A stretch of 64,000 nt of DNA from UBA3478 sp049596955 (GTDB lineage Bacteria > Bacteroidota > Bacteroidia > Flavobacteriales > Flavobacteriaceae), in NCBI GenBank assembly GCA_049596955.1, contig JBMYMD010000005.1, positions 60,212-124,211 of the forward strand, written 5' to 3'. Below the pieces are notes generated by a model. It ran no database searches and was not told where the DNA came from. It saw nothing but the letters and a program-made list of their open reading frames with translations. This document shows, one piece after another, positions 1-8,745 of this stretch (within the stretch, counting starts at the first letter, position 1; the number at the start of each line of letters is the position of its first letter). Made by a program: the position numbers and the translations under genes.

Positions 1-126
1 TTATCCAAATCGGAATTCAATAAAAATGAAATGACAAAGAAAATGTATAACATTAAATTTGTTTTAATAATTAACTTTTTAAAAATAAATAAAATAGAAC
101 TTTAGATAAACCGTTTCTAATATACC

Positions 127-417
127 TTATATTATTGGTTGAGAAATTTTAACAACATCTTTTCTATAAACTCTCTCCTCTCTAATTTTTCCCTTCTTGT
201 AAATGGAATTAACATTGTTATTCTTAAACACATTCCCACGTGGTGTTCTTAATCCCTCCTTATTGAAGATTTGGGATATCTTTCGGTAACCAATAGGGGT
301 TACACTTTTATCTTTATACTCACAAATACGATTGTATAAATACTGTTGATAATCGGAGTAATTTGAACACCAAAGTTTAGTAGTAGTAATTGATATTGAA
401 AAACTAATAATTATGAT
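127..417 (-). pseudogene. Small recombinase-domain-like protein, probably a remnant
   Basis: An open minus-strand frame ends in TAA at 127-129 and reads about 95 residues. It contains the stretches KLWCSNYSDYQQYLYNRI, GYRKISQIFNKEG, RTPRGNVF and IYKKGKIREERV. This is the pattern of the recombinase helix-turn-helix domain of serine recombinases and of small stand-alone flavobacterial proteins of about 90 residues. There is no in-frame ATG, GTG or TTG near the expected start; only ATA and ATT codons occur at 406-414. It therefore either uses a rare start or has lost it. It lies just downstream of glmS in another frame. The family assignment is from memory, so confidence is moderate. Confidence 0.45.
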
Positions 418-446
418 TCTGGGGTTACAACTTCCATCCCATAATC

Positions 447-2294
447 TTACTCCACTGTAACCGACTTCGCCAAGTTTCTCGGCTGATCTACATCACATCC
501 TCGCATAAGAGCAATATGGTATGACAGCAATTGCAATGGAATCGTAGTCAATAATGGGGTCAAAAATTCTTGAGTATCAGGAATTTCAATACAATGATCG
601 GCTAGACTTTTAACCTCTTCATCTCCCTCAGTGACAACGGCAATAATTTTACCTTTTCTCGATTTTATTTCTTGAATGTTGCTCACGACTTTTTCGTAAT
701 GTCCCTTCTTAGTGGCAATAACAATAACTGGCATTTGCTCATCAATAAGTGCAATTGGACCGTGTTTCATTTCTGCTGCAGGATATCCTTCTGCATGTAT
801 GTATGAGATTTCTTTGAGCTTCAGCGCGCCCTCAAGAGCGACTGGAAAATTGTATCCTCTTCCCAAATAAAGACAATTTGAGGCGTCTTTATATTCAAAA
901 GCAATCGACTCAATTTCACTGTTTTGAGCTAAAACATTTTCGATTTTTTGAGGAATGGCCTCTATAGCTGCAAGGTATTCGTGAAGTTCGGTTTTAGATA
1001 CAGCCCCATTTTCTTGTGCCAATTTTAAGGCTAAGAGAGATAAGACTGTAATTTGTGTGGTGAAAGCTTTGGTAGATGCTACGCCTATCTCTGGCCCTGC
1101 ATGTGTATAGGCGCCAGCATGGGTTTCACGAGCAATAGAAGAACCCACCACGTTGCATACACCGAAGACAAAGGCTCCTTTTTCTTTGGCTAGTTTTATG
1201 GCCGCCAGGGTATCTGCTGTTTCCCCAGATTGTGAAATCGCAATAATAATATCGTTTGTGCCAATAACAGGGTTGCGGTATCTAAATTCAGAAGCGTATT
1301 CGACTTCGACAGGAATTCTAGCGGTATTCTCAAAAATGTACTCAGCGACCAATCCCGCATGCCAAGATGTACCACAAGCCACAATGACAATCCGGTTTGC
1401 ATTTAAAAACTTTTCTAAGTGCTCATCAATTCCAGCCATTTTGATTACACCTTGATCGGCCAATAATCGTCCTCTATAGGTGTCATTTATGGCTCTAGGC
1501 TGTTCGTATATTTCTTTGAGCATGAAATAGTCGTAACCTCCCTTTTCAATTTCTTCAAGGCTCAGTTTTAGTTCAAAAATGTTTGGATAGGTGATGGAAT
1601 CATCCACAATCTTTCGCATTTTGATTTCTTTGCCACGACGAAGAATTGCGATTTCACCATCTTCTAAATACACCGCATTAGATGTATATTCAATAAATGG
1701 GCTCGCATCTGAAGCCAAAAAATATTCTTGTTCTCCTATTCCTATCGCCAAGGGAGATCCTAATTTGGCCACGACAATTTCTTCAGGATTATTTTGATCA
1801 TAAACTGCAATGGCGTAGGCTCCAACTACCTCGTTTAAGGCTAATTGCACTGCTTTTCCTAACTTAACCTTCTGCGAAGATTTGATTTCTTCAATAAGGT
1901 TGACCAGTACTTCAGTGTCTGTATCTGAATGAAAGTGATATCCTCTTTCTTGCAGCGCTTGTTTTATAGCAGCATAATTCTCAATGATACCATTGTGAAT
2001 AATTACCAAATCTCCACTATTTGAAACATGAGGGTGTGAATTGGAGTCGCTTGGCTCACCATGGGTTGCCCATCGCGTATGGCCCAGACCTAACTGTCCG
2101 TTAATATCTATCGCGTTTTGAGCTTTGCGTTTTAGATCTTCTACTTTACCCTTGGTCTTGCAAATATTTAAAGATTCCGAACCAGAAAGCATTATGCCGG
2201 CTGAATCATAACCTCTGTATTCAAGCCGTTGAAGACCTTTAATAATAATGGAATAAGCTTCTCGATTTCCTATATAACCTACGATACCACACAT
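447..2294 (-). CDS. glmS: Glutamine--fructose-6-phosphate aminotransferase (isomerizing)
   Basis: It makes glucosamine-6-phosphate from fructose-6-phosphate and glutamine, the first step to UDP-GlcNAc for peptidoglycan and LPS. The 615 residues are full length. The protein begins MCGIVGYIG, so after Met removal Cys2 is the N-terminal nucleophile of the class II glutaminase domain (about 1-220). Two SIS sugar-isomerase domains follow (about 290-430 and 460-600), and the C-terminus ends in the usual DQPRNLAKSVTVE. It is the last gene of a minus-strand run but has its own consensus promoter at 2332-2361. No glmS ribozyme-like leader is visible; the leader is short. Confidence 0.97.
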   Translation of the reverse strand: MCGIVGYIGNREAYSIIIKGLQRLEYRGYDSAGIMLSGSESLNICKTKGKVEDLKRKAQNAIDINGQLGLGHTRWATHGEPSDSNSHPHVSNSGDLVIIHNGIIENYAAIKQALQERGYHFHSDTDTEVLVNLIEEIKSSQKVKLGKAVQLALNEVVGAYAIAVYDQNNPEEIVVAKLGSPLAIGIGEQEYFLASDASPFIEYTSNAVYLEDGEIAILRRGKEIKMRKIVDDSITYPNIFELKLSLEEIEKGGYDYFMLKEIYEQPRAINDTYRGRLLADQGVIKMAGIDEHLEKFLNANRIVIVACGTSWHAGLVAEYIFENTARIPVEVEYASEFRYRNPVIGTNDIIIAISQSGETADTLAAIKLAKEKGAFVFGVCNVVGSSIARETHAGAYTHAGPEIGVASTKAFTTQITVLSLLALKLAQENGAVSKTELHEYLAAIEAIPQKIENVLAQNSEIESIAFEYKDASNCLYLGRGYNFPVALEGALKLKEISYIHAEGYPAAEMKHGPIALIDEQMPVIVIATKKGHYEKVVSNIQEIKSRKGKIIAVVTEGDEEVKSLADHCIEIPDTQEFLTPLLTTIPLQLLSYHIALMRGCDVDQPRNLAKSVTVE

Positions 2295-2331
2295 AATACG
2301 ATTGTTTAGGTGTTAATGATTTAGAACGCAA

Positions 2332-2361
2332 CAAAGATACGCTCAATTAGAAACTTTCAAA
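2332..2361 (-). promoter_or_regulatory. Bacteroidota-type promoter of glmS
   Basis: On the minus strand a TTTG box (2358-2361) is followed by 18 nt and then TATCTTTG (2332-2339), which matches the flavobacterial -33/-7 consensus TAnnTTTG exactly. The distance to the glmS ATG at 2294 leaves a leader of about 30 nt. Confidence 0.7.
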
Positions 2362-2388
2362 TAAACCGAGGTCATTAAATCGTAAAAT

Positions 2389-4251
2389 TTAACGATCTGT
2401 TTCAGTATAATAGATATCTAGCTTAAGACGCTTATCAAATTGCTCCTGTTCTGGAAGTGGTCCGTAAATTACGGTTCCAATTGGAGTAATAGAAGTCATT
2501 AAGGGGTGGTTGACCATTTCTGCATTTTGCTCGATTGCCTCTAAGTAATTGGTAACACCGATGTTTGCAGATACTGCAACCCGAATTGGCGCATTAACAG
2601 AATCTCTGACGATAATGTCATTCACCCACTCTGTAATTCTAGCAGTATATTTTATCCCTTTATCACCCTCTTTTTGAAGACGAGCATCGTAATTCAGATA
2701 AAACCCTAAAGGTGTTTCTGCGACAGAAGATTCTGTCGCTGGCTTATACAGCGGACGCATATTTTCACGATTGTGTAAATACAATCGAGTAGGTTCGTAT
2801 ATACTTCCTGCGATATCTAACTCCTCGCGGTCTACATAAAAAGTGAGATTTGCCTCGTTGATTATCCAATTATTTGCACGGATTTCTTCAATAATATTGT
2901 CCCCTGCTTCACCTTCTCCGAACAAATTAATCTCAGCTAAAACTCCAGAACCTCCTTTTAAGTAAATTCTACTTTGATCGTTCTCATTGTCAATCCTCTC
3001 CTGAATTATACTGTTGTAAGGCTCCGTTTGCCATGTGTTAATGGCGTTGCCGACAATAGGAGCAAAACCTCCACCAGTAATCAAGTTCAATCTAAACGTC
3101 TGATCTTCTCGTTCTAATTCATCATCAGAAGTATCTTCTAATGTATCATTGTTGTTGTTTCGTAAGTAATCGTATTCAATAAAAACAGCAGCATCTGTTA
3201 AATCTAATAACAGCATCATTTCATCACTACTGTCTATAGACAACTGCAAGCCTCGTAAAAAAGATTGAAAATTCGCCTGGCTAATAAACTCTGAAGACCC
3301 TTCTTTATCGATGATATTTTCTTGAAAAAAGTTTGTGTCCAAAGCAACACGAATTCCTGGATTCAAGGTTTTTTGTGTATCTAATAATGTAGATTCGTCG
3401 ATATCTTCAGTGTCTGGATTATCTTCTTGATAAAAGATGATTTGTTTGTTGTCAATCTCTACCTCTCCTTCAAAGAGAACCGTAGAGCCTACAAATTCAG
3501 AAAAATCTTGATCTGAATAGTATCGCTGAGTTTGCTCAAAATTTTCATTAGGGTCTAAATCTCTTAAAAAATAAGTAGAGCTCTCTACCTTAAGGCGAAA
3601 AGGAATATCTGGGTTTCCGTAAATACTGTCCAAATCAAATGTCAGCGGATAATTATTTGGAGCTGTTTCTTCGTCTTCGTCATCTAAAACACCGTCGCCA
3701 TCTGTATCAGGATCTAAGGGATTTGTACCCAATAATCTTTCTTCGTTATCTGTCAAACCATCACCATCGCTATCGCTCTGGTTCGAGTTAGGATCTTCAT
3801 CGTAAATGTCTGGAACGCCATCACTGTCAGAATCTCTATTCGTTGCCGGGACCTGTTGATAAGGAATATACAAGTATGCCGCATTTACTCTTTCCTGTTC
3901 ATTTAATGTGTCTTGTACCCCTCCTTGATCTTCCAAGTCTTCGAGTTCTTGCCTCAACAGTCCAAAAGTTGGGTTGTTGGAAGGTAATCTAAACTGACTG
4001 ATTATTCGTGCACTGGTTTTGCCATATACAGGGTCATTGTAGTTTCCTAACTGATACAAGGGTAATTTGTTGGTTTGAACAGCAGAAACGTCAATGTGTT
4101 TTACAGTGACAGGGAATTCCTGCTTTGAGGTACTAAAAGGCTCTCCGGAAATGACACCATTACCGATAATAAAGTCATCTTCAACACAAGAAGAAGCGAA
4201 AAGAGTCACGCACACCGCTAATAGGATGTACTTGTTAGGTCTAAAAAGCAT
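2389..4251 (-). CDS. DUF4270 lipoprotein with thrombospondin type 3 repeats
   Basis: This 620-residue protein has a lipoprotein signal peptide with an SSC lipobox (Cys22), so it should sit in the outer membrane or on the surface. The overall pattern and the position between a glycogen-synthase-like gene and glmS fit the DUF4270 family of Bacteroidota, whose function is unknown. Residues about 139-195 hold an Asp-rich insert with DSDSDGVPD, DSDGDGLTD and DTDGDGVLDD. These are calcium-binding thrombospondin type 3 repeats as seen in OmpA-like and adhesive proteins. The start ATG at 4251 fits the signal peptide. It is probably cotranscribed with the gene at 4272, 20 nt upstream. Its role in envelope or extracellular polysaccharide biology is only inferred. 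Confidence 0.8.
   Translation of the reverse strand: MLFRPNKYILLAVCVTLFASSCVEDDFIIGNGVISGEPFSTSKQEFPVTVKHIDVSAVQTNKLPLYQLGNYNDPVYGKTSARIISQFRLPSNNPTFGLLRQELEDLEDQGGVQDTLNEQERVNAAYLYIPYQQVPATNRDSDSDGVPDIYDEDPNSNQSDSDGDGLTDNEERLLGTNPLDPDTDGDGVLDDEDEETAPNNYPLTFDLDSIYGNPDIPFRLKVESSTYFLRDLDPNENFEQTQRYYSDQDFSEFVGSTVLFEGEVEIDNKQIIFYQEDNPDTEDIDESTLLDTQKTLNPGIRVALDTNFFQENIIDKEGSSEFISQANFQSFLRGLQLSIDSSDEMMLLLDLTDAAVFIEYDYLRNNNNDTLEDTSDDELEREDQTFRLNLITGGGFAPIVGNAINTWQTEPYNSIIQERIDNENDQSRIYLKGGSGVLAEINLFGEGEAGDNIIEEIRANNWIINEANLTFYVDREELDIAGSIYEPTRLYLHNRENMRPLYKPATESSVAETPLGFYLNYDARLQKEGDKGIKYTARITEWVNDIIVRDSVNAPIRVAVSANIGVTNYLEAIEQNAEMVNHPLMTSITPIGTVIYGPLPEQEQFDKRLKLDIYYTETDR
3664..3837 (-). repeat. Thrombospondin type 3 (Asp/Gly) repeat block
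   Basis: Three DxDxDGxxD units lie within the DUF4270 protein, at residues about 139-195. Such repeats bind calcium and form an extended, rigid wire. Confidence 0.7.
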
Positions 4252-4271
4252 ACTTATTAAAACTTTGTCTG

Positions 4272-5078
4272 CTATAAAACTTCGTTATTATAAAAATTAA
4301 GATAAGCCTCTTCTGTTTCCTGAATTGGGCAGAAATCTAAGGTTGGTATTCCTTTGCTTTTGCCATAAGTTTCAAGCTCCTCAGAGACACTTTCGCTTGC
4401 GAATATAATGCCATCTGAATAATCTATCGCGGTCTTTAACAGATTATTAAAATTTGGAGTTGAAAGTCCTTCTAAAACGTCGGTCTCAACACCATCAAAC
4501 GCAATTTTTGACTTCATCGCAGTATTGAGATTCCCTTCAAAACCTTGCTCATATACAGAAGTAACGATTTTAGCATCAGCGAAGATAGGCTCGTCTTTGT
4601 AATAGGTTCTCAAGTACAAAGGAAGTAAAGAGGCCATCCAACCGTGCACATGTATAACATCAGGCGCCCAGTTTAGTTTCTTCACCGTTTCAACAACACC
4701 CTTAGCAAAGAAAATCGCTCGTTCATCATTATCCTCGAACAATTTTCCATCAGCATCAAAAAATGTAGCCTTTCTTTTAAAGTATTCTTCGTTATCAATA
4801 AAATAGACTTGAATACGCTCTTTAGGTATTGAAGCAACTTTAATTATTAAGGGCATATCCATATCATTGATCACCAAATTCATACCTGAAAGACGAATCA
4901 CTTCGTGCAATTGATGTCTTCTTTCATTGATATTACCGTAACGCGGCATAAAAATTCGTATTTGACCTCCATTGCCATTTACGACTCTAGGAGATTCATA
5001 CGACATTAAAGAAACTTGATTCTCTGGGAGATAAGGAACTAGTTCAGAGGAAACAAACAAAATCCTTTTTCCATTCAT
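4272..5078 (-). CDS. Glycogen/starch synthase-like protein, GT5 domain only
   Basis: The 268 residues match the N-terminal GT5 half of bacterial glycogen synthase: KRILFVSSELVPYL at the start, FMPRYG, VYFIDNEEYF, IFFAKGVVE and DVIHVHGWMASLLPLYL. Canonical GlgA has about 470-490 residues. The C-terminal GT1 domain is absent, with only 20 nt before the next gene. The loop after SSE reads LVPYLPENQVS, so the KxGGL motif that contacts ADP-glucose is missing. Flavobacteria commonly carry this short form next to panC and DUF4270. It is annotated as glycogen synthase by homology, but catalytic activity on its own is doubtful. It is divergent from panC across a 97-nt promoter region. Confidence 0.75.
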   Translation of the reverse strand: MNGKRILFVSSELVPYLPENQVSLMSYESPRVVNGNGGQIRIFMPRYGNINERRHQLHEVIRLSGMNLVINDMDMPLIIKVASIPKERIQVYFIDNEEYFKRKATFFDADGKLFEDNDERAIFFAKGVVETVKKLNWAPDVIHVHGWMASLLPLYLRTYYKDEPIFADAKIVTSVYEQGFEGNLNTAMKSKIAFDGVETDVLEGLSTPNFNNLLKTAIDYSDGIIFASESVSEELETYGKSKGIPTLDFCPIQETEEAYLNFYNNEVL

Positions 5079-5110
5079 AGAGTTAGTTTTTGTAGTAGAA
5101 ATTGTGTTTG

Positions 5111-5156
5111 CAAAAGTACGAAATTATTGTGGTATCTACCTATTGTGGTATTTTTG
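5111..5156. promoter_or_regulatory. Divergent promoter region, GT5 gene / panC
   Basis: For panC, TTG (5127-5129), 19 nt and TATTTTTG (5149-5156) fit the flavobacterial promoter consensus, 20 nt before the ATG at 5176. For the minus strand, a TACTTTTG -7 box lies at 5111-5118, 33 nt before the GT5 gene start. No good minus -33 box is seen. Confidence 0.6.
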
Positions 5157-5175
5157 CCTTCCAATTCAATGAACA

Positions 5176-6027
5176 ATGAAGAGCTTTTCGGCTAAAGGTG
5201 ATTTACAAACCTACCTCAATCCGCTTCGTAAAAAGAAAAAGAAAATAGGCTTTGTTCCAACTATGGGAGCCCTGCACAAAGGCCACCTCTCATTGGTCAA
5301 AAGAGCGCTGTACAAAACAGATATCTGCGTAGTCAGTATCTATGTAAACCCAACTCAATTCAATGATTCCAAAGATTTAGAAAGCTACCCCAGAACGGTA
5401 GAAAGCGATATGCTCATGCTCAGACAAATCAGCGAAGACATCCTAGTATATATTCCCTCAAATGAAGACATCTATGGAAGAGATCTTTCCTTGAGTGATT
5501 TCGATTTTATGGGATTAGACAAAATCATGGAAGGGGCAAATAGACCTGGGCACTTTAAAGGGGTCGCCAATGTGGTCGAAAGATTAATATATGCGGTACA
5601 ACCAAAGTTTACTTTTTTCGGAGAGAAAGACTACCAACAACTTAGAATTATACAGCATCTCAATCAAAAACACAGGTGGAGAACAACTATTGTGCCTTGT
5701 CCTACTGAGCGAGAATACAATGGATTGGCCCTGAGCTCTAGAAACCAAAAACTCTCAGAAACTTCGAGAGAAAAATCTGGTTTGATTTACGAAATACTCA
5801 AACAAGTAAAGCTCAAATTTTCGACTAATTCTATGGAAAATCTCAAGCTTTATGTCGAGAACAAAATCTCTATGCATAGAGATTTCATCGAATTAGAATA
5901 CTTTGAAATTGCAGATGAATTAACCCTAACGCCTGCAAAAAAGAATCAGAAGAAATTAAAATACAGAGCTTTTATTGCCGTACAAGTAGAAGGCGTAAGA
6001 CTCATAGACAACATACAACTAAACTAA
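5176..6027 (+). CDS. panC: Pantothenate synthetase
   Basis: It condenses pantoate and beta-alanine with ATP to give pantothenate, the coenzyme A precursor. The 283 residues match the normal length. The nucleotidyltransferase HxGH motif is visible as HKGH (34-37) in FVPTMGALHKGHLSL. FFGEKDYQQL and the KMSKS-like LSSRNQ region are also present. panD follows 24 nt downstream, so the enzyme and the source of its beta-alanine substrate are made together. The poly-lysine stretch near residues 19-23 is an A-rich run in the DNA and does not break the frame. Confidence 0.96.
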   Translation: MKSFSAKGDLQTYLNPLRKKKKKIGFVPTMGALHKGHLSLVKRALYKTDICVVSIYVNPTQFNDSKDLESYPRTVESDMLMLRQISEDILVYIPSNEDIYGRDLSLSDFDFMGLDKIMEGANRPGHFKGVANVVERLIYAVQPKFTFFGEKDYQQLRIIQHLNQKHRWRTTIVPCPTEREYNGLALSSRNQKLSETSREKSGLIYEILKQVKLKFSTNSMENLKLYVENKISMHRDFIELEYFEIADELTLTPAKKNQKKLKYRAFIAVQVEGVRLIDNIQLN

Positions 6028-6051
6028 ATCTTCAGTTGATCACAAGAAATT

Positions 6052-6402
6052 ATGAATATTGAAGTTGTAAAATCGAAAATACACCGCGTAAAAGTTACCA
6101 ATGCAGATTTAAACTATATCGGCAGCATTACTATTGATGAAGATTTAATGGATGCCGCTAATATAATCAGAGGTGAAAAAGTGCAAATCGTTAACAACAA
6201 TAATGGTGAGAGGCTTGAAACTTATGCCATTCCAGGCCCGAGAAAAAGCGGGGAAATCACCCTAAATGGTGCAGCTGCCCGAAAAGTGGCTGTAGGTGAC
6301 ATTCTTATACTTATTTGCTATGCAAGTATGCCTATTGAAGCGGCCAAAACTTTTCAACCTGCCATTGTTTTTCCAAATGAAGCGACTAACTTATTGGAAT
6401 AA
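6052..6402 (+). CDS. panD: Aspartate 1-decarboxylase
   Basis: It makes beta-alanine from aspartate for pantothenate synthesis. It is 116 residues, typical for the pyruvoyl-dependent enzyme. The self-cleavage site Gly24-Ser25 is seen in NYIGSITID; cleavage would give a beta chain and an alpha chain with an N-terminal pyruvoyl group. NGAAARKVAVGD and LILICYASM are family-typical. Its stop codon (6400-6402) directly abuts the ATG of the next gene, which suggests coupled translation. Confidence 0.96.
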   Translation: MNIEVVKSKIHRVKVTNADLNYIGSITIDEDLMDAANIIRGEKVQIVNNNNGERLETYAIPGPRKSGEITLNGAAARKVAVGDILILICYASMPIEAAKTFQPAIVFPNEATNLLE

Positions 6403-7389
6403 ATGAAAAGCAGTTCACTAGCTAAATGGATAAAAATAATCCTACCCATTGCATTGGGTTTAGGTCTGGTGTTTTATTCATACAACAGCACTACTGAAGA
6501 GGAAAGAGGTCTTATTTGGCAAAACATGAAAGACGCTAACTTCTCATGGGTTACAGCCTCAATAGTGATAGGGTTGGCGAGCCATCTCTCTAGAGCGTGG
6601 AGATGGAATTATCTTTTAGAACCTATGGGTTATCGTGTTTCGCTGCTTAAAGGCTTTATGCTCGTTATGCTTTCGTACTTTGCCAATTTAGGCATTCCTA
6701 GATCTGGAGAGCTCTTTAGAGCAACCGCATTAAACACCTACAACAAGGTTCCCTTTGAGAAAGGGTTTGGAACTGTTGTAACTGAAAGAATTGTCGATTT
6801 GCTGATGTTGCTTATTGTACTAATCCTGACCTTTTTAGTGCAATCCAATCAACTTTTTGAATTGATAAGCAACGGAGGAAAAAGTGTTGGAATATTTTTA
6901 AGCTTAGGGTTCATAGCGCTTGTTGGACTTGCAATCTCTATAAAATTATTGCAAAAATCTTCTCATCCCCTAGCCCTGAAGTTTAGCACTTTTCTAAAAG
7001 GTTTACAAGAAGGGGTCAACAGTGTATTGCACATGAAAAAGAAATGGCACTTCATAGGACATACCCTTTTTATTTGGGTCTGTTACATTGCTATGTTTTG
7101 GGTAATTCAATACGCCATTGTTGACTTAAGAGAAATTCATTTCAATGAAATATTAGTCGGATTTATTGCAGGCACTTTTGCCATGACAACCACCAATGGT
7201 GGAGTTGGCCTATATCCTATCGCCATTAGTAGCTCACTCGCCCTTTTTGAAATATCAAAAATTCAAGGGGATGCTTATGGTTGGATTATGTGGATTGCCC
7301 AGACCCTTTTGGTTGTGATTCTCGGAGTACTATCTTTTTTATTCATACCTTTTGTAAAAGACAATAACCCTAAAAATGGCCAAGACTAA
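6403..7389 (+). CDS. Lysylphosphatidylglycerol synthase-type membrane protein (UPF0104)
   Basis: This 328-residue integral membrane protein has about 8 hydrophobic helices. RAWRWNYLLEP, PRSGELFRA, ERIVDLLMLL and the C-terminal TTTNGGVGLYPIAI are hallmarks of the UPF0104 / LPG synthase transmembrane domain (MprF flippase-like). There is no soluble synthetase domain, so a lipid or polyprenyl-phosphate flippase-type role is more likely than aminoacylation; the substrate is unknown. It begins at the base after the panD stop and overlaps radA by 14 nt, an arrangement common in flavobacteria. Confidence 0.82.
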   Translation: MKSSSLAKWIKIILPIALGLGLVFYSYNSTTEEERGLIWQNMKDANFSWVTASIVIGLASHLSRAWRWNYLLEPMGYRVSLLKGFMLVMLSYFANLGIPRSGELFRATALNTYNKVPFEKGFGTVVTERIVDLLMLLIVLILTFLVQSNQLFELISNGGKSVGIFLSLGFIALVGLAISIKLLQKSSHPLALKFSTFLKGLQEGVNSVLHMKKKWHFIGHTLFIWVCYIAMFWVIQYAIVDLREIHFNEILVGFIAGTFAMTTTNGGVGLYPIAISSSLALFEISKIQGDAYGWIMWIAQTLLVVILGVLSFLFIPFVKDNNPKNGQD

Positions 7390-8740
7390 AACCACATATT
7401 ACTGTCAAAATTGTGGCGCTCAAAGTTCAAAGTGGACTGGTCAATGTTATAGTTGTAAGGCTTGGAACACCATTGCAGAAGAAGTGATTAGCACTGCATC
7501 TGTCAAGGATATTACTTCTTCTCAACAGGAAACAAGACCAACTAAAGCACAACGAATTCAAGAAATTGACGTTCAAAACGAAACTCGCATCGATACCACC
7601 AATAAAGAATTTAATCGAGTTCTAGGTGGAGGATTGGTTCCGGGTTCTGTTATTTTGCTCGGAGGTGAGCCAGGTATAGGTAAAAGCACGCTATTATTAC
7701 AAATTGCGCTGAGTTCTCCTTTAAAAGTTCTCTATACTTCGGGAGAAGAAAGCGGTAGACAAATTAAAATGCGCGCAGAGCGAATTGACAATCAAAAAGC
7801 AGATTGTTACATTTTAACAGAAACCAATACCCAAAAAATAGGTCAACAACTTGAAGATTTACAACCGAACTTAGTCATTGTCGATTCCATACAAACCCTT
7901 CATTCAAATCGATTAGACTCCGCTGCAGGAACAGTGTCTCAAATTCGAGAATGTGCAGCAGAATTGATTCAATATGCCAAACAGACCCATACGCCAATGA
8001 TCTTGGTAGGGCATATTACCAAAGAAGGGCAACTTGCAGGTCCAAAATTACTCGAACATATGGTCGACACCGTATTGCAATTTGAAGGTGATCGCAATTA
8101 TGTATACCGCATTTTAAGAGGCTTGAAAAACAGGTTTGGGAACACCTCAGAATTAGGTATTTACGAAATGCAATCCAATGGTCTGAAAGAGGTAAACAAC
8201 CCTTCTGAATTACTACTCTCAAATCATGAGCATCCGCTAAGTGGGATAGCAATTTCAGCTACCGTTGAAGGGCAACGTCCCTTAATGATTGAGATACAGG
8301 CATTAGTTAGTTCTGCAGTTTACGGCACTCCTCAAAGATCAACAACAGGCTTTAATGCCAAACGACTAAATATGCTATTGGCGGTACTTGAAAAGAAAGC
8401 CGGATTCAAATTAGGCGCAAAAGATGTTTTTTTAAATATTACCGGGGGCATTCAGGTCGACGATCCTGCAATCGATTTAGCGGTAGTAATGGCCGTACTC
8501 TCCTCGAGTATTGACCTTCCTATTTCGACCAAAAGTTGCTTTGCAGCAGAGGTCGGTCTCGCTGGAGAAATTCGTCCCGTACAACGCATCAATGAAAGAA
8601 TTTCTGAGGCCGAAAAATTAGGATTTTCGAAGATTTACATTTCCGAGTTTGCCACGATAAGCATCAAAAATCCAAAAATTGAAATTCTCAAGTTTTCAAA
8701 GGTTGAAGATTTAGTACGGGCTTGTTTTAAAACCAATTAA
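7376..8740 (+). CDS. radA: DNA repair protein RadA (Sms)
   Basis: This RecA-like helicase/ATPase processes branched recombination intermediates. The 454 residues contain a C4 zinc finger (Cys10, Cys13, Cys24, Cys27), Walker A GGEPGIGKST (96-105), the RadA-specific KNRFG motif near residue 253 and a C-terminal Lon-like domain (LNITGGIQVDDPAIDLAVV). The start at 7376 lies 14 nt inside the preceding gene and places the zinc finger at the normal position. The end is 5 nt from the convergent aldo/keto reductase, with no terminator hairpin seen. Confidence 0.96.
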   Translation: MAKTKTTYYCQNCGAQSSKWTGQCYSCKAWNTIAEEVISTASVKDITSSQQETRPTKAQRIQEIDVQNETRIDTTNKEFNRVLGGGLVPGSVILLGGEPGIGKSTLLLQIALSSPLKVLYTSGEESGRQIKMRAERIDNQKADCYILTETNTQKIGQQLEDLQPNLVIVDSIQTLHSNRLDSAAGTVSQIRECAAELIQYAKQTHTPMILVGHITKEGQLAGPKLLEHMVDTVLQFEGDRNYVYRILRGLKNRFGNTSELGIYEMQSNGLKEVNNPSELLLSNHEHPLSGIAISATVEGQRPLMIEIQALVSSAVYGTPQRSTTGFNAKRLNMLLAVLEKKAGFKLGAKDVFLNITGGIQVDDPAIDLAVVMAVLSSSIDLPISTKSCFAAEVGLAGEIRPVQRINERISEAEKLGFSKIYISEFATISIKNPKIEILKFSKVEDLVRACFKTN

Positions 8741-8745
8741 GAGTT

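Noticed and set aside
1..126. First 126 bases, checked for genes, repeats and RNA
   Set aside because: Very AT-rich; no frame, hairpin or promoter stands out.
1153..1455. Plus-strand open frame inside glmS
   Set aside because: It is antisense to a complete, strongly conserved gene and has no recognisable features; other such antisense frames in the window were left out for the same reason.
4272..5078. Idea that the short glycogen synthase is a frameshifted full-length gene
   Set aside because: Only 20 nt separate its stop from the next gene, and that gene reads as DUF4270, so no lost GT1 half is present.
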